Origin: Filosporella fistucella
Lineage: Eukaryota > Ascomycota > Leotiomycetes > Helotiales
Reading direction: 5' to 3'
Assembly: GCA_030077755.1 (NCBI GenBank)
Contig: JAQJZZ010000008.1
Coordinates: forward strand, 3,162,001 to 3,226,000
Length of the DNA: 64,000 nucleotides
Shown here: one piece after another, positions 10,876 to 22,531 of the stretch
How the letters are laid out: each line of letters starts with the position of its first letter
Position numbering within the stretch: the first letter of the stretch is position 1
Program-made: the position numbers and the translations under genes
Notes under the pieces: model-generated
Told to the model about the DNA's origin: nothing
The model's database searches: none
The model's input: only the letters and a program-made list of their open reading frames with translations

Positions 10876-11237
10876 GCTTCTCTAGACTTTCCGTCATTGG
10901 TCTCATTTTGGCAGCAAGGCAAGATACCGGCGGGGAGCTGTTCGTGACTTCCCAATTCACTCATCCGATCTTTTATACAGAGATTGCAACCTCAACTCCA
11001 ATCCCAGGTAATCACCCCCCCGTCTCATCTGTGCGCTTTTTATAATTTCACTTCTCTCGACTTCACTTTTCAACTCTCAACCATCAAATTATTCTATGTT
11101 ATGACGCAGATTTCCAATAGTCGTTCAAGAATGACGTTCAAATGCTAATCGTTCAGGATCTCAGCACGAGGCAAAAACATTGGCAATCTACGAGACGACG
11201 AACTGGCAATTATAACTTCCAGCCCGGGCAGATAATC

Positions 11238-13813
11238 ATGAAATTCGGCGAGCAACTTCGCACCAGCGTGATCAAGGAGTATCAATGGTACTATATCGCA
11301 TACGATGAGTTGAAGGAACAATTGAAGACAGAATACGTTATCCAACCCTCGAAACAAACACCCAAAGGTAAGCGGAGAGGATGGACCGAGGATGACGAGA
11401 CTCAATTTATCGCGCGACTCGAGCAGGAATTAGATAAGGTCCATACCAAGCAGAAGGTCAAGGCAATTGAAATTGGCAGACGCATCGCAGCTAGCGAGAA
11501 GGAGGTCAGTGATGTAGTGGGCAGATTAGACAGCAGAGGCCCCGTCGCCAGAGATGGCAGCAATGCCAACGACGATGCGCCAACCGAGGAGGAGTTCATG
11601 ATGCTAGAGGAGGATTTGAGTGATATTATCGCGGACGTGCATGATCTCGCCAAGTTTGTGCAACTAAACTATACCGGCTTCCAGAAAATCATTAAGAAAC
11701 ATGATGTATGATATACGCATCCGCAGATGTTCCAATGCTGACTTCAGCAGAAACAAACTAAATGGATCCTCAAACCAGTCTTCGCAGCAAGGCTCAAAGC
11801 CAAACCTTTCTTCAAGGATAACTACGATGCAGATATCGTGAAGCTTTCCAAATTGTATGACATTGTTCGTACAAGAGGAAACCCAGTCAAAGGCGATAGT
11901 TCCGCTGGTGGAAGCCAAGGAAACTTTATTCGAAATACCACAAAATACTGGATACATCCAGATAACATCACAGAAGTCAAGCTCATAATCTTGAAGGTAA
12001 GACATCCATCGCAGGAATGATTGCTGCTAACACATTCAGCACCTTCCCGTTCTCGTCTTCAATGCAAATAAAGAATTCGACGCAAAAGATTCTGCCATTA
12101 CCTCTATATACTATGACAATCCAGAAAAATGGGACTTGTACGAGGGTCGATTGAAGAAGACTGAGGGAGCTGAAGCTATTCGAATGCGATGGTACGGAGA
12201 TATGGACACCGAGACAATCTTCGTAGAGCGCAAAACACATCGCGAGGATTGGACCGGTGAAAAATCTGTCAAGGCAAGATTCAGCATCAAGGAGAAGAAT
12301 CTCAACGCATATTTAAAAGGTGACCTACTCCCCGAAGCTATTTTTGAGAAAGCACGAAAAGATGGAAAGAAACCTGCCAAGCAAATCGATGAGGATGAGA
12401 GACTTGCCAAAGAGATTCAATACTCTATTATCAAAAAGGGATACAAGCCAGTCTGTCGATCATTTTACAACCGAACAGCTTTTCAATTGCCCGCCGATGC
12501 TAGAGTCAGAATCTCGCTGGATACCGAGCTTACCATGGTCCGAGAAGACAACCTCGATGGCAGAAAACGTGCTGGTGACAATTGGCGCCGAATGGATATC
12601 GGTATTGATTATCCATTTTCGCAACTAGTGCCAGAAGATGTGGAACGTTTCCCATACGCAATTCTCGAGGTTAAGCTGCAGACTCAAGCTGGCCAAGAGC
12701 CACCGGAGTGGGTTCGTGAGCTTATTGCAAGTCATCTTGTTGAAGCGGTCCCGAAATTCTCCAAATTTATTCATGGAACTTGTACTTTGTTCCCCACAAG
12801 GATCAATCTCCTCCCATACTGGAAGCCACAAATGGATACCGACATTCGCAAGCCAGTGACGCAGCATTTTGGCATTAGGAGGCCTGGCCATTCTACTCAC
12901 AGCTCGACAAGTGATGACGACGAGGATGATTCCGATGATGAGAACGAAGATGGCGAGGGATCCGAATCAACAACTGCTATTAATAGCTCCAATGAGAATG
13001 CCAATCACCTTCATGCAAGAGAGGGCGAGAATGGTGCACCTGGCAATACTCTGGATATCGAAGAGCAGATTGCTGCCCAACCTCTACTAGAAGAAGATGC
13101 ATACCCGCTTTACGACTCCGATGATGAAGACAATGAATCGGATGAGATTGAGGCTGCACGTCAAGTCGGAGGATGGCCATATTACGCCAAGGTTATGAAG
13201 AGACATGCTAGAATTGCAGCTGAGAAGGTTGTGAGCACGGTGCATGCAATCACGAGGCCAAATCCAGTACCAGCCAATGGGACTCTTCAAGCCTCAGGAC
13301 ATGGAAACATCACTACGAAGAGGTTCAAAGCACCAAAGGGCAAGAAGATCCACGTCTTGGTCCGAGTTGAGCCGAAAGTGTACTTCGCTGCCGAAAGGAC
13401 ATTTTTGTCATGGGTGCGTCTGATAATCTTCTGCTTAGAAAATAGCTAATAAACTATAGCTCGAATACTCCATCTATGTTGGCACAATCGCCTCCACGAT
13501 TCTCAATTTTGGTGCCAAGCCGTCCAGACTCGCCTTTCTCGGATCGTTCGCCTTCACCATTGTTGCCATCATGGCACTTTTGTATTCTGTAGGTATCTAT
13601 CTCTACCGCAGCAACGCCATTCGAAACCGTAAAGCCATCAAGTATCACGATAGTCTCGGACCGACTATCCTTGCAGCCTGTCTGCTTGTTGCTGTGATCC
13701 TCAACTTCTGGTACGAAATTAGTAGTAGAGGACTTCTGGGAACAAAATCGATTGGGTACGATCCCAGAGCACAGCTTGCGAAATCGAGAGGCAACTCTAC
13801 GGGCTTGTATTGA
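11238..13813 (+). CDS. VTC4: Vacuolar transporter chaperone Vtc4, polyphosphate polymerase
   Basis: Four exons: 11238-11705, 11751-11996, 12040-13413 and 13460-13813. Introns are 45, 43 and 46 nt; the product is 813 residues, longer than yeast Vtc4 (721) because of an acidic linker. Domains in order are an N-terminal SPX domain (residues 1-150, starting [19 protein letters not shown]), the VTC catalytic tunnel domain (about 190-520), a Ser/Asp/Glu-rich linker, and a C-terminal DUF202-type membrane domain with three hydrophobic helices. Catalytic basic and acidic residues are kept: RMRWYG near 286, ERKTHREDW near 300, KSVKARF near 312, the Glu of ILEVKLQ near 445 and the Lys of KFSKFIHG near 476. 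The enzyme makes polyphosphate from ATP and feeds it into the vacuole; SPX senses inositol pyrophosphates. An in-frame ATG at 11142 would add 32 residues, but the SPX domain begins at 11238. Confidence 0.95.
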
Positions 13814-15190
13814 TGAATTGGGTGATGCTGGATACGAAGTGTGAGGCAAAAGTTGTGTAAGAACAAAGCGTGTGGTGGAAAGAGGAGAAATAGAGCACCT
13901 GCTGCATTTTGAGTGATAATCTGCATTGCGTGGAGCGTGGTCTTTTAAATTGATTATTTAAGCATTCTATCAAATCTTTTGTACACACCAACTCAACTTG
14001 TTCAATTAATCGGCTGAGAATTTCCAATTTCTGTATTCTTACATAACATGATAGTCTTGAAGTTTTCCTGACTACTATACAAATTTTGCTTTGCCACGGT
14101 CTCCCTTTCCCATTTTCTGTTCTAGAATGTTGCTGATTAGATAGGTTGAGAGCGGAGATCGATATCGGGTATCAATCATCTTGTTCCTCTTTCCTGGTTT
14201 CATGGTTTCATGGTTTCATGGTACGAGATAAACGTGGGTAGTGAGTGTCTAGCTGAAGACAATTTTCTATGAAAAGACAGGGCTTAAAATTGGGATTCGT
14301 AAATTTAAGTTGCTGAATCTTTTGCGGTGCTATTTCCAAGGAGGTTGTCGTCGTTGAGTCATACCGGTCCCATGTGTTTCTTTTTTAGAAAAGCCATCAA
14401 GCTTGTGGAGCTGAGAAAGAAAGTGATTCAGCTCTCGCATCAAGATACTCTTGCATCTTGCTAGGCTTCTTTCGAAGTGGGTTGTGCAGCAACAAGTCAT
14501 ACAATAATGGGTAGTACTTCTCATGCAGCCTCTTATCTTCTGCGTGTTTCTCCTCCTTGAAAAGAGTGATTTATATTGCCGGGAACCTCTCGACTGTGCA
14601 GAATAATAATATGACTCTTTACAACAACGTGTCGGAGACTAGATATCTATTGGAGATGCTTTGCCTGGAATTGGACACTGCTTTGACATATTGGAATGAG
14701 CTCTGAGCTCACCCCAAACAGCAAAATAGGACAGCTTTTTGGAGCATGCAAGATCACATTTCAAGCTTGTTGTAGATTAGAGGAGGATGAATAGCAATTC
14801 CATGATCAGTTGACCTGGAATAGTGGCCACAGAGCACTCCCGTCTCGGTTTCTGTTTCTCCCAAACACACTTTTCCCAACCCGCTTGCTCTCCTTTCCCC
14901 GATAATTCTATCATTGCAGTTTTCTCCTTTCAGAACTTCGTTGATCAGCACCTCAAACATATTTCTGCAATTCTGACAACTCTAGGATCTGATTTCGTTC
15001 AGAATTGAGATATTTATACGTTATTGTTCATTGTTTTCTTCTAAGTGTGCGAAGGAAAATTAGATCGTACGAAAATAAGCTGTATCATTCAAATTTCACA
15101 CCACTCTTATCTCTGGAGAACTTCAAGTATCCATTTATCGATGCTTATTAAATGAAGTAAAGCTCTTGGGACTTTTTACTGCTAAAATAG
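13814..15190. other. Intergenic, gene-poor
   Basis: AT-rich DNA with only short frames lacking family resemblance. It contains a small tandem repeat at 14196-14222. Frames at 14754-14960 and 14823-15008 mirror each other on opposite strands and neither has coherent splice sites. Confidence 0.5.
14196..14222. repeat. Short tandem repeat, GGTTTCAT unit
   Basis: The eight-base unit GGTTTCAT is repeated three times plus a partial copy, head to tail, downstream of VTC4. Confidence 0.7.
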
Positions 15191-15520
15191 TCAGGTTTTT
15201 CTCTTCAAGCATGTTTCTCCATCCTGATGGGTTTTTTGATCGGGGTGAACTTGTGCAGTACTTGCCAGTTTAAAGATCGCAATTGAAATGTCGTTCGTGT
15301 CTACGTCGTTGGTGGCTAGAAAAATAGTTAGATTATGTTGAGAAGATTCAAAGGAGAAGCGCAAACATAAGGTGAGAACATTAGACTCAAGCTGTGTGTA
15401 AAAATCCCATAAATGGTGAGACATGCTGATGAACTTACTGCCGAAAGGCAGGGAAGAGGAACAAGAGTCGTTGCCAGGAGACTCCATGGCAGGTGTCTTC
15501 GATGCAGTGTTAGTATTCAT
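15191..15520 (-). CDS. Small hypothetical protein, tentative two-exon model
   Basis: A tentative gene of 68 residues: exon 15520-15439, intron 15438-15316 and exon 15315-15191. The intron is the main support. It has a GTAAGT donor, a CTAAC branch-point-like string about 10 bases before the acceptor, and a TTTTCTAG acceptor, and it joins the frames without a stop. The product begins with a Ser/Asn-rich segment and ends in a basic KRKT tail. No domain, signal peptide or membrane span is visible and I do not recognise the protein. The upstream frame extends only through a non-ATG codon. It could be a chance frame in a gene-poor stretch. Confidence 0.28.
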   Translation of the reverse strand: MNTNTASKTPAMESPGNDSCSSSLPFGSKFISMSHHLWDFYTQLESNVLTLCLRFSFESSQHNLTIFLATNDVDTNDISIAIFKLASTAQVHPDQKTHQDGETCLKRKT

Positions 15521-16864
15521 TAAGCGTTCCACTTGACTGTGCAATTCCAGTCGCTGCTTGATGCCGTCGATACTTCAATCAATCCAATTTTTGGCTTTTG
15601 AGCGAGCCAATAGGCTTATTGGATTGATATGTATTGAAAATGGTTTTTTTTTAAACAAAAATTCTTGCAAATGGAAAAACGTATTTTGAGCTTCAGGATC
15701 ACGCTAGAAATAGACTCAGCTGCGCTTTTGTAAACTCACTGCTTGTATTCGGCTATTTTTTAAACTGGATTTCAGAGGAGGAGCAAGATGATTTGAGGGG
15801 TATAGAAATAGAGGGTCAGAAGAGAGGGTCAAAAGCACATAGTCGGAAGGACGGGGTCATATACAAGAACTGTGATCCGCTCCAATTTCTCCCCTTCATC
15901 TGAGTGGTAATACATGGTACGTGGTCCTAGCTGTCAATGGCTACAGAAGATATAGCAAACATGCTGATTTGATTTAGTCAAATACTGGTTTCTTGCGAGA
16001 ATTAAGCAGCGTTTTGGAATCTACATAGAATTGTTTGGCCAAGTTTCCAATCAATAGATCAGCCCCATATCCATAGAATGGTTGCATTAGATCGATCCTC
16101 TGAGAAAGATTATAATCTGTAAGAGCTTGGCGGCCGAGGTTTCAAAGGGCTTAGCTACATAAGCGAGTGAAATTGCTGCTCGACGACCGCTTTGGTCAGC
16201 TGGTTGCCAGAAATGGATCAAATCCGTAGTCTTTTCAATGCTTGTACTAGACGCTTATGTATGGTGCTCTGCTAATCCAGAACCAGTGTATCTATAAGGA
16301 TGATTATAGCATAATGAATATAACACAAGAGTGAAAACTCCGAGGGAAGTTACATTAGTTCGAAAACTATTCTGAACAATGGATAAATATCCTTCTACTC
16401 TGTTAGTCTCTGGTCATGTCCATGATCTCAAGTTCGGGAGCTAAATCGCTTTAGAGAAGATAGTCTTAGACAATACCTCAACGTCAAATTTATTTCAACC
16501 TGTTACACTACTCCACAAGTTCCCATTCCAAATTCTGTTTCCAAAGCAACCAAACATCTCTTTGCACTTCCTCTTAGGTCATCTACTCCAACAATCATCC
16601 AACTCAATGCTCAAATAGTAATCCTGACAGAATAGCAAGAAACGCGCAATATGATGCCTTAAATGACTTAGTACTCTTCAGATGGTAGAAAGTGACGATG
16701 TGCCAGGTTCACTTACTCAGTGCGACAAGCGTAAAAGTCAGTGATGACCGAGCAAGTTCTCCCCTCATTTCCTTGTCAAGAAACCGCTCTCTTATTTTTT
16801 CAAGGATCTGCTTCGATCTCTTGCCATGAGTGTCAAACCTTAAGCATATCTAGATCATGAATGC
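15521..16864. other. Intergenic, gene-poor
   Basis: AT-rich sequence with no open frame above 60 codons that looks coding on either strand. Nothing repeated or structured was seen. Confidence 0.5.
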
Positions 16865-17824
16865 TCAAGCCTTGTGGTCTCCACATGGTTCCCTTCTCAA
16901 AGAGTCCGGCTTGAGAGCTTGCTCCAGATCGTCGAGGTAAAGTCTGTTAATTTCCTTCATGTACTGCTTCTCGCTGTCACGGTACGGAAATAATGATAGA
17001 TCACATACTCTTAACAGAGACTGTGGAACAGGGTTTGCGGAGTGTCCTCCAAGTCTCGTAACTTCGACCCTGAGCCTGAATTGTTTCTCAACTTTAAGGG
17101 CGCGAATAGCCGGCGGTAGCCAACTCCAAAATATAGGCTTGGTGATTGCCTCGTCAACTATTTGTTGCTGAGTTAGAGCGATCGTCAAGGATAATACGTC
17201 CAGCTTGAGCAGATCTTTCAGCATGGATATGGTTGTCTCACATGCTCTTTTCCTGTTATAGCAAAGCACGACACTGTCAAGCTTGACTTTGTAGTCGAGA
17301 ACCTTGATTGACTCTGCCACCAAGGGTCGATCAAGAAGAAAACCCACAGCGGCGTCTATCCTTGAAGTGTATCCTGCCCCCACTTTGAGAACAGCATTTT
17401 CCCACAGCACATTTGCCAACTCATTCCTGAAACTGGCACTCACACCTGCCAGATCTTTCAAAGCTTTCGCCTCGACAGCCTTAGTATAGACGGGTTCATC
17501 AGTCTCATAGTTAAGTCTCACGAAGTAGATCCATCCTGGATTTCGTGAAGGGTGTGATCGGTAAACCTTGTTGAAGTGCTTTTGTTGGAGTCGATAGTGT
17601 GGTTCAAAACCCTCCCATTGTGACGTGGGGACCCCACCATGAAGCTTGCTCAAACCGAAGCTCTCTGAATACAATAAACTTTTCAGGTTATATTCAGCCC
17701 TAGATGCCACCTCAACCTCCACGCAACTCTTTTGAAGGACTGCAGAATACTTGAAGTAGCGCGAGAGAGCGAATCGAAGGATTTTGAGTCGTATTTCAAC
17801 AGGTAAGTTATACCATGGGAACAT
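16865..17824 (-). CDS. F-box-like / 2EXR-type hypothetical protein
   Basis: A frame of 319 residues starting at an ATG with an F-box-like opening: WYNLPVEIRLKILRFAL at residues 4-20, the LP-x-E-[IL]-R-x-x-I-x pattern common in Pezizomycotina. The rest is helical and charged without another domain I recognise; it contains NYETDEP-VYTKAVEAKALKDL and ANVLWENAVLKV, the kind of segment found in fungal 2EXR/F-box expansions. If it is an F-box protein it would link a target to an SCF ubiquitin ligase. A good GTAAGT donor at 17885-17890 lies upstream on the same strand, and splicing from it to the CAG just before the ATG keeps phase, so an extra 5' exon is possible, but it lacks an ATG. Function is unassigned. 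Confidence 0.6.
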   Translation of the reverse strand: MFPWYNLPVEIRLKILRFALSRYFKYSAVLQKSCVEVEVASRAEYNLKSLLYSESFGLSKLHGGVPTSQWEGFEPHYRLQQKHFNKVYRSHPSRNPGWIYFVRLNYETDEPVYTKAVEAKALKDLAGVSASFRNELANVLWENAVLKVGAGYTSRIDAAVGFLLDRPLVAESIKVLDYKVKLDSVVLCYNRKRACETTISMLKDLLKLDVLSLTIALTQQQIVDEAITKPIFWSWLPPAIRALKVEKQFRLRVEVTRLGGHSANPVPQSLLRVCDLSLFPYRDSEKQYMKEINRLYLDDLEQALKPDSLRREPCGDHKA

Positions 17825-19938
17825 CCCTGAACTGTTTCTCTCATCAGAAAATCCTCTCAGATGACGATTATAGAATGAAGATACTTACTGCACAAAAGAG
17901 TCCTGCTCAGAAACCCTCGTTCTGCCAACTGTGGGTGGGAAGACCACAGTGCTAACTTGGAGATCGTATGGAACACAGGGTCCAGAGCATATCTTGCAAG
18001 GGCAATGTCCACCAAGGTAGAAGCCCCCCCAACCAGACCTATTTTCAGCCGTTTTCGCGTCAAGCTTAGTATTGTTACCACTCCAAAGGTGGACTTGACT
18101 GTCCTCTGTAGTATCTTCAGTTGTCTTTCATCAGCAAGTTTTCAATCAGGAGGAATAAACAATATTTCAGTTTATCACTACACTTTATGCTGATCAGATC
18201 ATCACGTACCTTCTCCGATTCCATCGTGTGGATGCGTTCCACTCTTAAACATGCTTTCTGTGCGCATTGTCAGGGAAGGTTTCTTTCACCACTTTTGCAT
18301 CATAATGTGCAATGACTGCGATTTTTGAGCAACAATGGAGCATACGCATACACAGGTAGAGAGTTCGAATACTGAAATGCGATCTGAAGTGCAAGTATGA
18401 TAGCAGAGGACAAGAAGGCTGGAAATTTCTCCCCTTTCGTTGTAACCGAGACGCTAACCGGAATTGGAATTGATAAAATGCAGCTGGTATTTGTATTCCA
18501 CCCTGACCGAGATCGATTAGCAAATTTCCACGTGCGGTAGACCCTTTTGGGTATTAATTTCTCACATAGAGAGGAGTTTTGTCACTTTGTAAGTTAGAGG
18601 GGCCCATACAAGAGGAGAGAAAACGAGAGTATCAGTTTCTTTTGGCATCAATATTAGATTATGAAGATACAATATTGCGATGCTGACCTGGAGCTGTTCA
18701 GGAAGTTCGCGACTGTAACTGAAGATTTCCAACCGCTTAGCGTGAGCTATACCTTTATCAGAATCAGAACTATGGCTAATGATACAAGTACAGGTACACA
18801 TAATAATCTCTCTATGTCGAATTTCCCCTGAGGTTTCCCATCCCTGTGTACCCCATGTACAAAACTTTGCTGCGGTAATTCAAGAAAAATGACGCGCAAT
18901 TGTCCCTCCTTCCAATTGTACATTCGAATGTCATCAGCACTCTTCCAGCTAATGATGGACGACACCACCTCTTTTGATTGAAGACACCTTTGCCGATAGG
19001 TGTCTAGTTAGGGGCTGCGGATATATTTGAGAAGTGGAGTGAGGTCGGCGGAAAGGTGTTGTTGAATGGCAGATGACGGCAAGGACGTATTCTCTCCGAT
19101 ACGATGCGAGCGTAATCGATCTCTTGATCATCGACGTGTCGGGTGGCGGGGCTGGTTGACCTGTCATGTAGCCAAGTGGAGAAGGATTCCAGAGCCTGGG
19201 CAGTCAAAGTTTCATGACTAAAGTTGTGGAATCCTCTCGTTCCATTCTAGAAACAGCTGAACAACTTTGTGTGATGATAACCATAGGTGGATGATGCCAA
19301 CATGGCTCTCAAGTGCTAGCTGATTTGCTTTGACATGCGAACCACTTCGGCGCCAAGATTCTTCTGTTCCAAAGACGGCATACAAAGGTCGCAACAATTG
19401 ATTTGACTAGCCATGAAGAAGAAAGGGACAAACACTCCAAGTCTGCCATCCCGAGGGATTATAATGGTATAATATATGCTGTGAGTCTCCAGGATACCAA
19501 ACGAATGGGGGATGATGCCGTGATCAACATTTTAGCTCAAGGTATACAATGGCCCCAAGTAAGGTCCATCTCTCTGGCCTGAAGCTGGGCATCATATATT
19601 CCTTTCTTTGTAAACATGCCCTTCCTGGTAGATTTTCATCATGAAAAGGTTCAAGCTGTCTTCCTGCATTGGAGAAGGTATCATCATCAATGGTATGGTA
19701 GTCTTGGTCTAGATCTTTTCTAGGCAAAGCGACTAATCCAAATGTGGCAAGGTTGCCACTTCAGGCATCCCAAGGGAGTTCTGTTGTCCTCTCATACCTT
19801 GGATACCAAAGCACTTTGTGGCTTGAAACGTATATGGCACCATTGGGATCATGGTTCAGGTCATCTCTATAATGGACCTTGCCTGTCTCAAAGTTTATAC
19901 CAACGATAACTCTGAGGCTATTATATAGTTTGATGGAA
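17825..19938. other. Intergenic, gene-poor with coding-like scraps
   Basis: Over 2 kb with short frames only. Minus-strand stretches around 19524-19727 and 19761-20069 read somewhat like protein but have no ATG or no joining splice sites and match nothing I know. They may be decayed exons or alternative 3' exons of the neighbouring membrane-protein gene. No repeat or transposase was recognised. Confidence 0.45.
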
Positions 19939-20800
19939 CTACTCTGGGTTGTCCAGGAACGGGTCTGTTGAGCGATAAGATGCAGTGCTTGGTCTTGGCT
20001 CGCGTTCTGATTCCAATGCTTCCTCCAGATCACGATCCATGTTGGCTTGGGGGTCATAACCTTGAACATTCGGCAAGGGATAAGGTTCCGCGTAAATCAA
20101 ATGGGAAAGGGCCAACGGAAGAGGTAATTCATCAAGAAAGGAGGTAACATTATCGCGACTGTCTCCAACGAGGCTTTCAGAATCCTGGCTGAGAGATGCT
20201 GAATTCCCTCTCTCTGGATCCATATTATTGGACTCCATCATGGCGCTAACTTGTTCCGCCAAGTTTTCAAGACTCTTTTTGATATCCGGGAGCACGTTTA
20301 TAATGAACAAAATGGACAGGACCACGGATAGCGGGAAGTAGGGTCTGAATGCACTTAAAGAAATCCCAGGGGTAAACACTGCTAGGGTTCCTAGGATGCA
20401 AACTCCCGAAATGGCATATCGATGGTTTCTGGAACCACGCGGTCAGTGATCTTGGATCATGGTGATTGTAGATGGGACATCAATACTTAAGTAACTCTGC
20501 GCGCATTATATATGTAAACGTTGTGGTAGATAACAAGTACGTAACTGTTGTGCTGCAAAATTTAGTAAAGTCAAAGGTGTACAGGAAGCCAACTTACAGC
20601 CGGGAAAGGGTTTTCAGTCCCAACTCTCTTGAGCTTAGGACTGGTTGAGCAATCGATGTTCCAATCATAACGCTGCAGGTCAATTTCTTCAACTTCTCCT
20701 TGTGGCTGTGGAGGAAGCTGCAAATGCGATCATTGTTAACCTGGATCGAAGGGAATCGAAGCCTGATGGCGGTCAAAGTGGCAGAAATGATGGTGTCCAT
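19939..20800 (-). CDS. Uncharacterised membrane protein
   Basis: Three exons on the minus strand: 20800-20598, 20552-20487 and 20428-19939, with introns of 45 nt (GTAAGT...GCAG) and 58 nt (GTATTG...CCAG). The frame closes at 252 residues. The middle of the protein, formed only after splicing, carries consecutive hydrophobic segments: a first around residue 70-85, then the block ISGVCILGTLAVFTPGISLS, then a third ending in LSILFIINVLPDI. A hydrophilic, acidic Ser/Glu-rich cytosolic-type tail of about 110 residues follows. No signal peptide is visible. I do not recognise a family. The splice-dependent continuity of three frames is the main evidence that this is a real gene. It is transcribed divergently from another small membrane protein about 1.1 kb away. 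Confidence 0.6.
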
Positions 20801-21930
20801 CTTTGACTTGTTTCTTTTTCACTCGGAATGATGAATCGTATAGTTTCGAAGATCCTCGCCCGATACTTCTTGTGCTATCCAATTTGAATGAAAAGAATCT
20901 GCAATCTAGTTTCGATTGAAAGTATGGCCACTTGTTTTTCAGTCGACGACAGGTTGATATACCTCATACTACAATGAGAACCAAAATTTTCATGGTCAGA
21001 GCGTATTGAACAACGTGGCAAGGTATCCTTCGGGGCATTCTTCAGGCAGTAATGCATTGTGGAATACAAAGCCCAAATACCATAAGGTCCTGTCGGTGAG
21101 CTCTATATGAGCCTCAGATTCAGGTATATCACTCGTTACATTCACGAATGACAACTTCTCTAATGTGGGGGGCAGCATATGCGGTGATCCCGCGACCAAT
21201 ATGCGGGTTTCGATTTGCTGTCTCTATTTATGTACGAATGCCCTTTTTCGAAAGTTCGTATTCGAATGGCTAAAAGGAAACCTGGGACCGGTTCGCAACT
21301 TCAGCCTTACTAGTTGCCTCGTCTGGCAGCCAATCCACTTTCCGAGATTCGGTGAGCAGAACGCCACTGCCAACACAACTGTCTGCCTGTCAGAGCCTCG
21401 CGGTCTACCTGCAGAGAGTTTTGGTGCCCAAAGGAGTGAGACATTCATATCGTATGATTGAATAGGCCCAGTCAATAGCCGGTCTTAAGCGCTTTGAAAC
21501 CAGATCGGTGACCAAAAAGCTATTCTTCTTATCTCTCAGCTGGGCTAATCTTGGCAAGGGATAAACGCCCTCGCGCCCAACTCATATGTCTCGACAGCCT
21601 CAGTGAGGCTGCATGCCCGTCATCGGAGTGATTTGAGATGACTATGGCCTCATTGAACATGGTATATTCGAACTATCTCCTCGATGGGCATTATGCTTCT
21701 TTACAGAGCCTTGTAGCCTCGACCTCAGCCCGAAGATACCCAAAAACACGATATCCATAAGCACGATATAAAGAACTGCGAAATTTCGCAATAATTTCAA
21801 TCGTGCCATAACTATGACGGCCGGTATCTATTGCATCGGAGTTGAACATTCCTGCAACCCGATCGCTTCTTCAAAGACAAAGCAATTTCATCACCCCATC
21901 AGGTACTCTCAGATTCTTGCTCGTGATTCA
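20801..21930. other. Intergenic between two divergent membrane-protein genes
   Basis: The minus-strand frame 20999-21178 (ATG start) begins with LPPTLEKLSFVNV, a phrase typical of fungal F-box/leucine-rich proteins, but it ends after 60 codons. It is probably a remnant. A mirrored plus-strand frame at 21165-21461 has no support. Confidence 0.4.
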
Positions 21931-22531
21931 ATGAGCTCAGAAATTCGATTCAGTCAGTCCATTGAAAGCTATCGAAGGCGCTGTCCTCATGGGACAATTG
22001 CGACTTGTTGGGAAGTCCTTCTCGCCATCATATCTTCATTCATTTGCTCTGCCTACGCAATTGAGTATGAAGGAAGAGTAAGTAAAATTGAAGTGCTGTC
22101 AAACTTAAGTCTAACTCCAGCTGATGATAAAGTAGGCCACAGAGGCCAAAAATGTTCACTCTCAAACCCCAATACTCGAGAATAATCAATACCTCCAATT
22201 CATTGTCGACCCACCACCCACTCTAATGTTTGGAGCATGCTTAGGGCTCGGGTTTTCACTCTCTTCATTTGCCTATCGCCATTCGGAGCGGGACAGGTAT
22301 CAAACGCCAATTTTCGTCTTTGCATTGGGCGCTGCTATGATAGTTGGGACAGCGTTACACTTAAATTCTGATTTCGTCTTATTGAGCGTAATACCATCGT
22401 CACAATGTCTAGCTATGGTCTCCAGCGTAATCCTGCATTGGACCATTCGTCGCTGCAGTCGACGAACCCACGCCGAGATTCTATGCTGTGAGCTTGGTAT
22501 CACCGAGAAAGAAACCACGACTCCACGCTGA
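21931..22531 (+). CDS. Small uncharacterised membrane protein
   Basis: Two exons, 21931-22077 and 22136-22531, joined across a 58-nt intron with a GTAAGT donor and AGTAG acceptor in phase 0; a CTAAC branch-like string lies inside. The product is 180 residues. An in-frame ATG at 21814 would make it 219 residues. Hydrophobic segments appear near residue 30 (VLLAIISSFICSAYA), then MFGACLGLGFSLSSF, then TPIFVFALGAAMIVGTALHL and SVIPSSQCLAMVSSVILHW, suggesting four membrane spans, with a short charged C-terminus. The stretch between span one and two is opened only by splicing. I do not recognise the family. Transcription is divergent from the membrane-protein gene to its left. Confidence 0.55.

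Larger units (their letters stand above)
9920..11237. other. Intergenic, upstream region of VTC4
   Basis: About 1.3 kb between divergent genes. It contains an E-box, a CACGTT-type half site, two CCAAT-type strings (around 10812 and 10828) and a short perfect hairpin, described separately. A pyrimidine-rich stretch near 11000-11090 is typical of a fungal 5' leader. No gene is supported. Confidence 0.5.

Noticed and set aside
11142..11237. Upstream in-frame ATG for Vtc4
   Set aside because: It would add 32 residues before the SPX domain; family members begin at MKFGEQL, encoded from 11238.
19761..20069. Minus-strand frame ending in YPRYERTTELPWDA
   Set aside because: Protein-like in part, but its first part overlaps the last exon of the membrane-protein gene in another frame, and no donor/acceptor pair links it to a start.
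20999..21178. Minus-strand 60-codon frame with LPPTLEKLSFVNV
   Set aside because: Looks like a leucine-rich/F-box fragment but is too short and isolated to call a gene; kept as a likely remnant.
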